This document shows positions 18,175 to 26,608 of a DNA stretch of 64,000 nucleotides, piece by piece; the stretch's first letter is position 1; every line of letters begins with the position of its first letter. This DNA is from an uncultured Allobosea sp. (lineage in GTDB: Bacteria; Pseudomonadota; Alphaproteobacteria; Rhizobiales; Beijerinckiaceae). The notes under the pieces were generated by a model. The model worked only from the letters and a program-made list of their open reading frames with translations, was not told the origin of the DNA and searched no databases. The position numbers and the translations under genes are program-made. The stretch is from positions 102,172 through 166,171 of the forward strand of contig NZ_CAMFKW010000005.1 in NCBI RefSeq assembly GCF_945957345.1, in the 5' to 3' direction.

Positions 18175-19398
18175 ATGCCGCCCGTCTCCGAAAGCGCCGA
18201 TGTCGTGATCTGCGGTGGCGCCGCGATCGGCTCCTCCGTCGCCTATCATCTCGCCGCCGATCCCGGCTTCGCCGGCAAGGTTGTGGTGATCGAGAAGGAC
18301 CCGACCTACCGCTTCTCTGCTTCCGCGCTCTCGGCGGCCTCGATCCGCCAGCAATTCTCCAGCGCGGTGAATATCCGCATCTCGCTCTTCGGCGTCGATT
18401 TCCTGCGCAATATCGGGACGCATCTCGCCGTCGACGGCGAGATTCCCGCAATCGACCTGCACGAGGGCGGCTATCTCTATCTCGCCAGCGAAGCCGGCGC
18501 GCCGATCCTCGAAGCCAACCAGAAGCTGCAGGCTGCCGAAGGCGCCGATATCGCCCTTTATGATCCCGCCACGCTGAAGCAGCGCTTCCCCTGGCTCAAC
18601 ACCGAGGATCTCGTCTGCGGCACCTTCGGCGTCAGCGGCGAGGGTTGGTTCGATGGCTGGGCGCTGCTCCAGGCCTTCCGCAAGAAGGCGCGCAGCCTCG
18701 GCGTCGAATACCGGCAGGGCGAAGTTGCCGGCTATGTCACCGACGGAGGGCAGGTCACCGCCGTCGAGCTTGCCGATGGCAGCCGCATCGCCTGCGGCGC
18801 GGTGGTCAATGCCAGCGGCACCCATGGCGCGAAGCTCGCCGCGACGGCGGGCATCACGATTCCGGTGAAGTCGATGAAGCGCTATGTCTTCACCTTCACC
18901 TGCAAGGGCGAAGTCGATGGCTGCCCGCTCCTGATCGACACGACCGGCGCCTGGTGCCGGCAGGAGGGCAAGCGCACGGCGGAAGGCCAGCTCTTCATCG
19001 GGAGCTGCTCGCCCGTGACACCCGAGCAGGATGTCGAATGGATCGAAACCGATCCCGCCGCCGAGGATGTCGACTGGGGCTTCTTCGAGGAGGTGGTCTG
19101 GCCCTCGCTCGCCACCCGCATCCCGGCTTTCGAGCAGATCAAGCCCGGCCGCGCCTGGGCCGGCCCCTACGACATGTGCGGGCTCGACCACAACGCCATT
19201 ATCGGCCCGGCCGTCGGCCTGCCGAACCTCTATCTGGCCAACGGCTTCTCGGGCCATGGCCTGCAGCAATCGCCGGCGGTCGGGCGCGGACTTGCCGAGC
19301 ATATCGCGCATGGCTGCTATCGCTCGCTCGATCTTGCCGATCTCGGCCACGAGCGCATCGTTGCGGGCCGGCCGCTCAAGGAGGCCAACGTCATCTGA
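18175..19398 (+). CDS. FAD-dependent oxidoreductase, DadA/FOXRED1-like
   Basis: 407 residues of the D-amino-acid oxidase fold (DAO). N-terminal FAD-binding ADVVICGGAAIGSSVAYHLA and the acidic end VVVIEKDPTYRFSASALSAA; C-terminal NGFSGHGLQQSPAVGRGLAE and final LKEANVI are close to FOXRED1-type proteins. Likely oxidises a secondary amine or amino acid. Placed between LysR and DinB genes, in the block with ALDH7 and GcdH; a pipecolate or other imino-acid oxidase feeding the aminoadipate semialdehyde dehydrogenase would fit, but FOXRED1 likeness leaves the substrate open. Confidence 0.87.
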   Translation: MPPVSESADVVICGGAAIGSSVAYHLAADPGFAGKVVVIEKDPTYRFSASALSAASIRQQFSSAVNIRISLFGVDFLRNIGTHLAVDGEIPAIDLHEGGYLYLASEAGAPILEANQKLQAAEGADIALYDPATLKQRFPWLNTEDLVCGTFGVSGEGWFDGWALLQAFRKKARSLGVEYRQGEVAGYVTDGGQVTAVELADGSRIACGAVVNASGTHGAKLAATAGITIPVKSMKRYVFTFTCKGEVDGCPLLIDTTGAWCRQEGKRTAEGQLFIGSCSPVTPEQDVEWIETDPAAEDVDWGFFEEVVWPSLATRIPAFEQIKPGRAWAGPYDMCGLDHNAIIGPAVGLPNLYLANGFSGHGLQQSPAVGRGLAEHIAHGCYRSLDLADLGHERIVAGRPLKEANVI

Positions 19399-19402
19399 CC
19401 AA

Positions 19403-19442
19403 GAGCATTTTCGAGCGAAGTGGATACCGGTTCGCGTAAAGA
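19403..19442. repeat. Fragment of rhizobial dispersed repeat
   Basis: GAGCATTTTCGAGCGAAGTG followed by a TACCGGTTCGCG block, five bases after the FAD oxidoreductase stop. Sequences of this form recur between genes in many Hyphomicrobiales; recognised from memory, single copy here. Confidence 0.4.
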
Positions 19443-19499
19443 ACCGAAGGTCCGCGTCAGCGAATATGCGGCAAACCGACTGCCTGAGAGGAGGCCGCC

Positions 19500-20006
19500 A
19501 TGGTCGATCCCGCTTTCGTCCAGACCATGGCCCGTTACAATGCCTGGCAGAACCGCAGCCTGATGGCGGCAGCGGACGGCTTGACCGACGAGGCGCGCAA
19601 GCTCGATCGCGGCGCCTTCTTCAAGTCGATCCACGGCACCTTCAACCATGTCCTCTGGGGCGACGAGACCTGGCTCAGCCGTCTTGCCGGCAGCGAGAAG
19701 CCTTCCGTGGGCGGACGTGACTCGGCTGTTTATTTCGAGGGCTGGGCGCAGTTCTGTGCGCGCCGGCGCCAGCGCGACCAGTTCATTCTCGATTGGGCGG
19801 ACAAGGTCACGGCCGATTGGCTGCGCGGAACGCTGATCTGGTATTCCGGCGCAGCCGGCCGCGAAATGGGTAGGCCGCGGGGCTTCGTGATCGCGCACTT
19901 CTTCAACCACCAGACCCATCATCGTGGCCAGATCCACGCCATGCTCACGGCAGCGGGCGCGAAGCCTGACGATACCGACCTCTTCCTGGTCGACGAGCCG
20001 CGCTAG
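19500..20006 (+). CDS. DinB family protein
   Basis: 168 residues, four-helix DinB/YfiT-like metalloprotein. The three-histidine metal site is visible: His in FKSIHGTFNHVLWGDETWL and the pair in HFFNHQTHHRGQIHAML. Typical N-terminus FVQTMARYNAWQNRSLMAAA. Members include thiol-dependent transferases and detoxification enzymes; the exact role cannot be read. GAGGAGG ribosome site before the ATG. Its stop overlaps the convergent membrane-protein gene by four bases. Confidence 0.9.
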   Translation: MVDPAFVQTMARYNAWQNRSLMAAADGLTDEARKLDRGAFFKSIHGTFNHVLWGDETWLSRLAGSEKPSVGGRDSAVYFEGWAQFCARRRQRDQFILDWADKVTADWLRGTLIWYSGAAGREMGRPRGFVIAHFFNHQTHHRGQIHAMLTAAGAKPDDTDLFLVDEPR

Positions 20007-20557
20007 GCAGGATCAGCGGCTGGCGCAGTCGGGTGACGTCTGGGACGTGCGGGCGACTTGCCGATCGCGACCGGTCGATCATCGGTTTCGTCCTCCCCCT
20101 CATCCCGATCGGGCGGCACCGCAGCCGTCGCGTTCTGGCTGAGCTTCTGGAACAGGCCGAGCCCGACTAGCGCCAGCACGGCGAGCAGCATCAGCAGGCC
20201 GGGATAGACGACATCCCCCATCGTCTCGCGCGAGGTTTTGGCGATCAGCACCAGCGATTCCAGCGAGAGCGCCACGATCATGATCGACATGAACTTGGTC
20301 AGCGAGCCCCGCGCCTCCGCCGGGCGGCGCATCTCGCGGTCGGCGATGACCTCCTCCTCGAACAGGAACTTCCCGACATCGGCAACGGCGACCGCGATGA
20401 TCACGAGGCCGATCGCGTCGAGCATCGTGTCGAGCGCGCCCTCGCCGGTCCAGAAGCCCTGCGAGGTCCGCCAGACCGCGACGCCGATCAGAACGATCGA
20501 GGCGCCGAGCAGTGCGAAGGAGATGATGGTGTAGAGCAGCCGGCTGAACAGCGTCAT
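20003..20557 (-). CDS. Integral membrane protein of unknown function
   Basis: 184 residues with four hydrophobic segments (about 8-30, 44-62, 88-108, 124-144) and a hydrophilic, Arg/Pro-rich C-terminal tail. Begins MTLFSRLLYTIISFALLGAS; the loop KFLFEEEVIADREMRRPAEA carries many charges. I do not recognise a named family beyond conserved proteobacterial membrane proteins. The frame stays open far upstream on the minus strand but only the part from 20557 has protein-like composition. Overlaps the DinB stop tail-to-tail. Confidence 0.8.
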   Translation of the reverse strand: MTLFSRLLYTIISFALLGASIVLIGVAVWRTSQGFWTGEGALDTMLDAIGLVIIAVAVADVGKFLFEEEVIADREMRRPAEARGSLTKFMSIMIVALSLESLVLIAKTSRETMGDVVYPGLLMLLAVLALVGLGLFQKLSQNATAAVPPDRDEGEDETDDRPVAIGKSPARPRRHPTAPAADPA

Positions 20558-20728
20558 GTTTTCCCCGCCGTGTTTGCAGGCGACAACCGCCGGCAAACCG
20601 GCGGGTTCCCGCGCGGCGGGGCAGGGCTCTCCGCATGGCGGGGCTTGCATGGCCGCTCCCATGGCGCAGCCGATTGCCGGTTCTCGCGATCCATGGTCCA
20701 AGCGCTGAGTTCCGCCGGAGCGCTTCGC

Positions 20729-21361
20729 ATGCCCGAGACGACGACTCTCATTACCTTCTCGCTGATCGCGCTCGGCATGGTGCTGACGCCGGGCCCCAAC
20801 ATGATCTACCTGATCTCGCGCTCGATCGCGCAGGGCAGGGGCGCCGGCCTGATCTCGCTCGGCGGCGTCATCCTCGGCTTCTTCGTCTACATGTTCTGCG
20901 CCGCCTTCGGCATCACGGCGCTGCTCTTCGCCGTGCCCTATGCCTATGACGCGCTCCGGCTCGGAGGCGCGGCCTATCTGCTTTGGCTCGCCTGGCAGGC
21001 GGTGCGGCCGGGCGGGCGCTCGCCCTTCCATGTCCGCGATCTCCCCCATGATGGGCCGCGCAAGCTCTTCGCCATGGGCTTCCTGACCAGCCTGCTCAAT
21101 CCGAAGATCGCGATGCTCTATCTCGCGCTCCTGCCCCAGTTCATCGATCCGGCCGCCGGCAATGTGCTGGGCCAGTCGATCGTGCTCGGCTTCGTCCAAA
21201 TCGCGATCAGCGGCAGCGTCAACGCCCTGATCGCGACTGTGGCCGGCAGCATCGCGTTCTTCCTGAAGACGCGGCCCTTCTGGTCGCTGGTCCAGCGCTG
21301 GCTGATGGGGACCGTGCTCGCCGGCTTCGCGCTGCGCATGGCGATGGAAGCGCGGCGCTAG
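20729..21361 (+). CDS. LysE/RhtB family amino-acid exporter
   Basis: 210 residues, six predicted membrane helices, with the LysE hallmark LTPGPNMIYLISRSIAQGRG near residue 18 and the conserved FLTSLLNPKIAMLYLALLPQ region. Such carriers export amino acids or homoserine lactones. Start at 20729 has GGAG eight bases upstream; a longer in-frame ATG at 20570 encodes a low-complexity extension. Followed after nine bases by chromate transporter genes, so possibly one transcript of efflux functions. Confidence 0.92.
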   Translation: MPETTTLITFSLIALGMVLTPGPNMIYLISRSIAQGRGAGLISLGGVILGFFVYMFCAAFGITALLFAVPYAYDALRLGGAAYLLWLAWQAVRPGGRSPFHVRDLPHDGPRKLFAMGFLTSLLNPKIAMLYLALLPQFIDPAAGNVLGQSIVLGFVQIAISGSVNALIATVAGSIAFFLKTRPFWSLVQRWLMGTVLAGFALRMAMEARR

Positions 21362-21370
21362 CACGCTCGG

Positions 21371-21937
21371 ATGTCGACGCTCGAAACTGCATCGGAAGCC
21401 CCCCGGCCGAGCCTGCCGGACCTGTTCACCGGCTTCCTCAAGATCGGCCTGATGGGTTTCGGCGGCGTCGGGCCGGTGGCGCGCCACATCATCGTCGCCG
21501 AGCGCAATTGGCTCGACGATCGCGGCTACGCCGAATTGATGGGCATCTGCCAGGCGTTGCCCGGCGCCAACACCGTCAATGCCGCGGTGATGCTGGGCGA
21601 TCGCTTCCGCGGCGGAATCGGCGCGCTGACCTGCGTCTTCGCGTTGATGGCGATGCCTCTGCTGTGCCTGGTCGCGCTCGCCAATGGCTATGACGCCGTC
21701 TCCGGCCACCCGCTGGCGCAGGTCGCCTTGACCGGCGCCGCCGCCAGCGCCGCCGGGCTCATCCTCGGCACGGCGCTACGGCTCCTGACCAAGGCAGGTC
21801 TCGCCCGCTGGGCCTGGGTCATGGCTGCCGCGGCCTTCGTTGCGGTCGGCCTGCTCAGGCTCCCGATGCTGCCGACCCTGCTGGTTCTCGTGCCGCTCGG
21901 CCTGGTCGCGGCGACGCTGGGAGCGCGGCGGGTCTGA
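21371..21937 (+). CDS. Chromate transporter, N-terminal-type half (short ChrA)
   Basis: 188 residues with the single CHR domain; LPDLFTGFLKIGLMGFGGVG and GICQALPGANTVNAAVMLGD match the N-terminal half of ChrA. Short CHR proteins act as heteromeric pairs exporting chromate or transporting other oxyanions. Its TGA shares a base with the ATG of the second half at 21937, so they are translationally coupled. About five to six membrane helices. Confidence 0.9.
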   Translation: MSTLETASEAPRPSLPDLFTGFLKIGLMGFGGVGPVARHIIVAERNWLDDRGYAELMGICQALPGANTVNAAVMLGDRFRGGIGALTCVFALMAMPLLCLVALANGYDAVSGHPLAQVALTGAAASAAGLILGTALRLLTKAGLARWAWVMAAAAFVAVGLLRLPMLPTLLVLVPLGLVAATLGARRV

Positions 21938-22476
21938 TGGAGCGCGGCGTCTTCTTCCAGTTGGTCGTCACCTTCGGCACGATCTCGCTCATGGCGATCG
22001 GCGGCGCCAATGCCGTGGTTCCGGAAATCCATCGTCAGGTCGTCGATATCCTCGGCTGGATGGATGCGCCGACCTTCGCCCGCCTCTTCGCCATCGCGCA
22101 GACGGCGCCCGGCCCCAATATCATGCTCGGCAGCATCGTCGGCTGGCATGTCGCCGGTACCGCCGGGCTTTTGGTGGCGACGACCGCGCTTCTGCTGCCC
22201 TCCTGCCTGTTGGCGCTCGCCTCCAGCCGCGGCCTGCAGCGCTACGGCGGCAGTCGCGTGGTTCGGATCGTCACGCTGGCGCTGGTGCCGATCGCGCTCG
22301 GCCTGATGCTGGCGAGCGGCGTGGTCGCGACGCTGGCCGCCGATGCCGGCCTCGTCGGGTATATGATCACGGCGGCGACCGCGCTCGTAACCTATCGCTC
22401 GAAGGTCAATCCGCTCGTGCCGATGGCTGCTGGCACGCTCGTCTATGTCCTCGCCTGGTGGGCCGGCATCGCCTGA
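21937..22476 (+). CDS. Chromate transporter, C-terminal-type half (short ChrA)
   Basis: 179 residues; LVVTFGTISLMAIGGANAVV and the FAIAQTAPGPNIMLGSIVGW motif match the C-terminal CHR half. Forms a pair with the preceding gene. No ChrB-type chromate sensor is nearby, so chromate resistance itself is not certain. Confidence 0.9.
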   Translation: MERGVFFQLVVTFGTISLMAIGGANAVVPEIHRQVVDILGWMDAPTFARLFAIAQTAPGPNIMLGSIVGWHVAGTAGLLVATTALLLPSCLLALASSRGLQRYGGSRVVRIVTLALVPIALGLMLASGVVATLAADAGLVGYMITAATALVTYRSKVNPLVPMAAGTLVYVLAWWAGIA

Positions 22477-22541
22477 GTTGCAGGCCGCAGCGATATGGCG
22501 TCGAGGCCATGCGCGGCATGAATGGCACGGCCGCCGCCTCG

Positions 22542-22567
22542 CGCCATTGCCGCTTGCGGCAATGGCG
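22542..22567. repeat. 26-bp near-perfect palindrome
   Basis: CGCCATTGCCGC (22542-22553) pairs fully with GCGGCAATGGCG (22556-22567) across a TT loop. It lies between the chromate transporter and M20 peptidase genes; no T-run follows. Could be a weak terminator, a protein-binding site or a repeat unit. Confidence 0.6.
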
Positions 22568-22614
22568 ATAAGCTCGCGGGCATTGTCCCATCCGGAACGA
22601 ATGCGAGTGAGCTG

Positions 22615-23823
22615 ATGAGCGCCCTGACTCCCGAGGAGAAGAAGGTCACCGAGTGGCTGGCAAGCCGCAAGGAGGGCATGGTCGCGCTGCTGCGCGAACT
22701 GGTCGACACCGACTCGGGCTCCTACGACAAGGCCGGCGTCGACCGGGCCGGCGATGTCGTCGCGCGCTTTCATCGGGCGAATGGGCTCGATGTCGAGACC
22801 GTGCCCGATAGCCGCTTCGGTGACGCGGTCAGGGCGCGGTTGCCGAATCCCACCGCCAACGACCAGCGCCCGGTCATGCTGCTCGGCCATCGCGACACCG
22901 TTTTCCCGCAAGGCGAGCCGACGCGCCGCCCCTTCACCATCAAGGGCACGCGCGCCTATGGCCCGGGCGTCGCCGACATGAAGGCGGGCGTGACGATCTC
23001 GGCCTTCGTCGCGGCAGCTTTCGCCGAATGCGGCGGCCTGGCCGCGCCGCTCCTGATGCTGACGACCAGCGATGAGGAGATCGGCTCGCCGTCCTCGCGT
23101 CCCGTCATCGAGGCTGCCGCGCGCGAGTCGCGCTGCGTCTTCAATGCCGAGCCCAGCCGCCTGCCGGCCGGCACCGATTTCGCGAAGGACCAGAAGCAGT
23201 CCGTTACCAGCGGCCGCAAGGGCGGGGTCTTCATGCGCGCCGAGTTCATCGGCAAGCCGGCCCATTCCGGCGCGAATTACGAGAAGGGCGCCTCGGCGAT
23301 CGTCGATCTCGGCCACAAGATCCCCAAGCTCCAGGGCCTCACCGATCTGGAGAAGGGCATCACTGTCAATGTCGGCCTGATCGGCGGCGGCCAGACGGTC
23401 AACACCATTGCGCCCAGCGCCTGGTGCGAGATCGACCTGCGCTATGTCACCGCCGCCCAGCGTGACGAGATGGTCGGCAAGATCAAGGCGATCATCGAGG
23501 CCCCCGAGGTCGCCGGCACCAGTGCCGTGCTCTCGATCAAGGGCGAGTTCCTGCCGCTGGAGCGCTCCTCGGAATCGGCTGCGCTCTACGACACCTATCG
23601 CGAAGCGGCTTCCGCTTTCGGCATCGGCGTCACCGCGGAATTCACCGGCGGCTGCGCCGATTCCGGCTTTACGGCCGCGCAGGGCACCCCGACCTTGTGC
23701 AGCGTCGGCCCGATCGGCGGCATGGCCCATACGCCGGACGAGTTCCTGGAGGTCGACAGCATCGTCCCGGCTGCGCAGGTTCTGGCGCTCGCGGTGATGC
23801 GCGCCGCCGCGAAGGTGGAGTGA
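22615..23823 (+). CDS. M20 family metallopeptidase (glutamate carboxypeptidase-like)
   Basis: 402 residues counted from ATG 22615. Di-zinc exopeptidase or deacylase with His92 in GHRDTVFPQG, bridging Asp121 in GVADMKAG, catalytic Glu154 and metal-binding Glu155 in SDEEIGSPSS, and a dimerisation domain (RKGGVFMRAEFIGKPAHSGA). Closest in pattern to carboxypeptidase G2, which removes C-terminal glutamate. No signal peptide is obvious, so cytosolic. Substrate unknown. Stop lies seven bases before the end of the convergent TetR gene. Confidence 0.92.
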   Translation: MSALTPEEKKVTEWLASRKEGMVALLRELVDTDSGSYDKAGVDRAGDVVARFHRANGLDVETVPDSRFGDAVRARLPNPTANDQRPVMLLGHRDTVFPQGEPTRRPFTIKGTRAYGPGVADMKAGVTISAFVAAAFAECGGLAAPLLMLTTSDEEIGSPSSRPVIEAAARESRCVFNAEPSRLPAGTDFAKDQKQSVTSGRKGGVFMRAEFIGKPAHSGANYEKGASAIVDLGHKIPKLQGLTDLEKGITVNVGLIGGGQTVNTIAPSAWCEIDLRYVTAAQRDEMVGKIKAIIEAPEVAGTSAVLSIKGEFLPLERSSESAALYDTYREAASAFGIGVTAEFTGGCADSGFTAAQGTPTLCSVGPIGGMAHTPDEFLEVDSIVPAAQVLALAVMRAAAKVE

Positions 23824-23829
23824 CGGGCT

Positions 23830-24411
23830 TCAGCGGCAGAGCAGGTCGATCTTGCGGCTGAGCGAAGGCTCGTCCTCGCTCAGTCGGTCGGTCAGCACAT
23901 GCAGCCAGTTGAATCCGACCCAGAGTTCGAGGCGGTCATCGATCTCCTCGGGCGAAAACTCGCCGCGCTCGGCAGCGCGCACGAACATCCGGCGCGGTGA
24001 CGCCAGCCGTTCCGGCATGAACTTGAAGCGCAGCGCGGCGAGCGCGCTCTCGCTCGTCTGCGCTTCGGCGATCAGCCCGCGGAAGACGCGCCCCGCCGCA
24101 TCCTCGCGCCAGAAGCGCCAGAGATTCCTCGTGTAGCGCAGCAGGTCGGCGCTGAGCGAGCCTTCATCCGGCACGGGAATGGCCGCATCCTTCTCGCCTC
24201 CGTAGATCGCGATGAAGAGCTCGGCCTTGTTCGGCCACCAGCGGTAGATCGTCGGTTTGCCCGCTCCGGCGCGTCGGGCGACCTCTTCGATCGAGAACCC
24301 GGCATAGCCTTTCTCGGCGAGCAACTCGCGCGCGGCCGCCTTCACCGCAGCCTCTGTCTCCGGGCTGCGGCGGGCGCCGATCGAGGCGCGGCGCTTCGGT
24401 TTCGTCTCCAT
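23830..24411 (-). CDS. TetR/AcrR family transcriptional regulator
   Basis: 193 residues. N-terminal HTH: TEAAVKAAARELLAEKGYAG, FSIEEVARRAGAGKPTIYRW, then WPNKAELF; the C-terminal ligand domain is helical. Divergent from a small membrane-protein gene; two matching palindromes with AAACG-N3-CGTTT lie between them, so it likely represses itself and the neighbour. Ligand unknown. Confidence 0.93.
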   Translation of the reverse strand: METKPKRRASIGARRSPETEAAVKAAARELLAEKGYAGFSIEEVARRAGAGKPTIYRWWPNKAELFIAIYGGEKDAAIPVPDEGSLSADLLRYTRNLWRFWREDAAGRVFRGLIAEAQTSESALAALRFKFMPERLASPRRMFVRAAERGEFSPEEIDDRLELWVGFNWLHVLTDRLSEDEPSLSRKIDLLCR

Positions 24412-24445
24412 TCCGTCAGATCCCGTCAGCCTATCGCTCCGCTTC

Positions 24446-24474
24446 TTGACATAACGAAACGGGCCGTTTAGATC
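24446..24474 (+). promoter_or_regulatory. Candidate promoter of small membrane-protein gene
   Basis: TTGACA at 24446-24451, a 17-base spacer, and TAGATC at 24469-24474. The first TetR palindrome fills the spacer, giving a simple repression layout. Confidence 0.4.
24457..24469. promoter_or_regulatory. TetR operator candidate 1
   Basis: AAACG-GGC-CGTTT, a 13-bp palindrome in the TetR divergent region. Same half-sites as the second copy, centres 27 bp apart. Confidence 0.6.
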
Positions 24475-24482
24475 AACAAATA

Positions 24483-24497
24483 GAAACGATACGTTTC
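24483..24497. promoter_or_regulatory. TetR operator candidate 2
   Basis: GAAACG-ATA-CGTTTC, a 15-bp palindrome ending 18 bases before the ATG of the small membrane protein. Shares AAACG/CGTTT half-sites with copy 1. Confidence 0.6.
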
Positions 24498-24515
24498 GTT
24501 ACATGGAGATGCCCA

Positions 24516-24737
24516 ATGGCTCTTTCATTCCTGTCGCGCCTTGCCTCGCGCCTGCGGTTCCTGATGGTCGCGATCATCGGGGCCTATGCCGCGATCAATC
24601 TCGTGCTGGCCGTGCTGTCGCCCTTCACTGCGGGCTGGCCCATTTTCGGCGTCACGGCGCTGGCCGTGCCGCCCATGGTGCTCGCGATGGTCTACGGGGT
24701 GATCCCGGTCGCATTCCGCTTCGGCGCGCCGCGCTGA
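24516..24737 (+). CDS. Small membrane protein
   Basis: 73 residues with two hydrophobic segments (about 16-36 and 41-65), ending in the short basic tail FRFGAPR. ATG preceded by GGAG with seven-base spacing. Divergent from the TetR gene and downstream of two operator-like palindromes, so it is the likely regulated target. No family recognised. Confidence 0.75.
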   Translation: MALSFLSRLASRLRFLMVAIIGAYAAINLVLAVLSPFTAGWPIFGVTALAVPPMVLAMVYGVIPVAFRFGAPR

Positions 24738-24760
24738 GCGGCGCTTACCGGCAGAGGCGA

Positions 24761-26602
24761 TCAGAACGCCTCTTCCCAGTCGCGGCTCAGGCGCATCGCG
24801 CAGTTGATCAGGCCCACATGCGAATAGGTCTGCGGGAAATTGCCCCAGAGCTCGCCGGTCTTGAGGTCGGCATCCTCCGAGAGCAGGCCGAAGCTGTTGC
24901 GGCGCTGCAGGATGCGCCCGAACAGCTCCTTCGCCTCCTCGCTGCGTCCGATCGCGTTCAGCGCATCGACATACCAAAAGGCGCAGATCAGGAAGCCGGT
25001 ATGCATGTAGCCGAAATCGTCTTGCGTGGCGTAGCGCAGCAGCAGGTCGCCGCGCTTGAGGTCGCGGCCGATCGCCTCGACGGTGGCGACGAAGCGGGCA
25101 TCGTCGGCCTTGACGAAGCCGAGTTCGGCCAGCAGCAGCAGGGTGGCGTCGAGGTCCTCGCCGCCGAAGGTCGAGACGAAATGACCCTTGGCTTCGTTCC
25201 ATATCCGTTTGGCGATGGTCGTCTTCAGGCGCTTGGCCTCGCCTTTCCAGAATTCCTTGCGGTCGGCGCGCCCGAGCGTGCCGGCGATGCGCGCGAGCCG
25301 GTCACAAGCAGCCCAGCACATCACGCTGGAGAAGGCATGCACTGCCTCCTTCTCGCGCAGCTCCCACGGGCCGGCATCGGGCTTGTCGAACACGGCGATG
25401 GCGATCTCGCCCATGCGTTCGAGCTGCCCGAACAGCGTTTCCTTGCCCGGCTGGATCAGGCGCCGGTCGAAGAAGGAATGCGTCGCCGCCAGCACGACCG
25501 CACCATAGCCGTCGTTCTGGATCTGCACAGCCGCGCCATTGCCGAAGCGCACCGGCCGGTGCCCGCGATAGCCTGACAGGTTGCTGGCTTCGAACTCGGT
25601 GAGCGTGCCGCCGCGCGTGATCGGATAGAGCGGCGGCAGGTGCTCCGCCCCGCTCTCGGAGAAGGTGTCGACGATATTGGTGATGAAGCCGAGATAGTCC
25701 TCCATCGTCCGCGTCGTGCCGAGCCGGTTCAGCGCGTGTACGACGAAATAGGCGTCGCGCAGCCAGCAATAGCGGTAGTCCCAGTTGCGCTGGGTGCCCG
25801 GCGCCTCGGGGATCGAGGTCGTCAGGGCTGCGACGATCGCGCCCGTTTCCTCGAAGGAGCAGAGCTTCAGCGTGATCGCCGCCCGGATCACCTCCTTCTG
25901 GTACTCGAAGGGGATCGAGAGCGAACGCACCCAGTCGCGCCAGTAATCGGTGGTCTTGTCGAGGAACTCGCGCGAGGTCGTCTCGATCTCGGCGCGCAGC
26001 GCCTCGTCGGAGCCGATGAAGAAGGAATAGGCCTGGTCCACGGCGAAGGGCGTGCCCTCGACGACATAGGAGAGCGGCGCATTGGTGGTCAGCCGGATCG
26101 TCTGGTCGGCGCCGACGAAGCGGACATGATTCGAGCCGCGCGTGATTTCATCGGGCTCCTCGCCGATGCCGAGGCTGGGCTTGACCAGCACGCGGATGCG
26201 CGGCCGGCCTGAGACGCGGCGGACGCGGCGCACCAGCTGCGGCGGCCGGAAGAAGCGCTCGTAGCGTACGAAGCGCGGGGCGAAATCGAGGATCTCGATC
26301 GCGTTGCCCTGGTCGTCGGAGAGCACCGAGGAGAGGATCGCGGTGTTGTCGAGATAGCCCTGCTCGCAGCGCGTCATGCCGACGAGCTCGATGCCGAAGA
26401 AGCCCTTGCCGGGTTCGGCATCGCCGTCCTCGGCCTCATTGTCGATCAGAGAGCAGAAGACCGGGTCGCGGTCGAATCGCGGGAAGCAACCCCAGACGAT
26501 GCGGGCGCGGCGGTCGATGAGAGCGGCGATCGAGCAATTGCCGATGACGCCAAGGTCGAGCGAGGCGGAGTGATGCCCCGCGGCCGAAGTCGTAACGGTC
26601 AT
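24761..26602 (-). CDS. Glycoside hydrolase family 15 protein (trehalase or glucoamylase-like)
   Basis: 613 residues of the GH15 alpha/alpha-barrel type with an N-terminal beta domain (LDLGVIGNCSIAALIDRRARIVWGCFPRFD). Barrel landmarks: TQRNWDYRYCWLRDAYFVVH, a QNDGYGAVVLAA segment, and GFLICAFWYVDALNAIGR. GH15 enzymes hydrolyse alpha-glucosidic bonds from the non-reducing end; some actinobacterial members are trehalases. It starts six bases after the otsB stop, on the same strand, so an operon with trehalose-6-phosphate phosphatase. Trehalose turnover is therefore the likely role. No signal peptide, so cytosolic. Confidence 0.92.
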   Translation of the reverse strand: MTVTTSAAGHHSASLDLGVIGNCSIAALIDRRARIVWGCFPRFDRDPVFCSLIDNEAEDGDAEPGKGFFGIELVGMTRCEQGYLDNTAILSSVLSDDQGNAIEILDFAPRFVRYERFFRPPQLVRRVRRVSGRPRIRVLVKPSLGIGEEPDEITRGSNHVRFVGADQTIRLTTNAPLSYVVEGTPFAVDQAYSFFIGSDEALRAEIETTSREFLDKTTDYWRDWVRSLSIPFEYQKEVIRAAITLKLCSFEETGAIVAALTTSIPEAPGTQRNWDYRYCWLRDAYFVVHALNRLGTTRTMEDYLGFITNIVDTFSESGAEHLPPLYPITRGGTLTEFEASNLSGYRGHRPVRFGNGAAVQIQNDGYGAVVLAATHSFFDRRLIQPGKETLFGQLERMGEIAIAVFDKPDAGPWELREKEAVHAFSSVMCWAACDRLARIAGTLGRADRKEFWKGEAKRLKTTIAKRIWNEAKGHFVSTFGGEDLDATLLLLAELGFVKADDARFVATVEAIGRDLKRGDLLLRYATQDDFGYMHTGFLICAFWYVDALNAIGRSEEAKELFGRILQRRNSFGLLSEDADLKTGELWGNFPQTYSHVGLINCAMRLSRDWEEAF

Positions 26603-26608
26603 GGTTGG

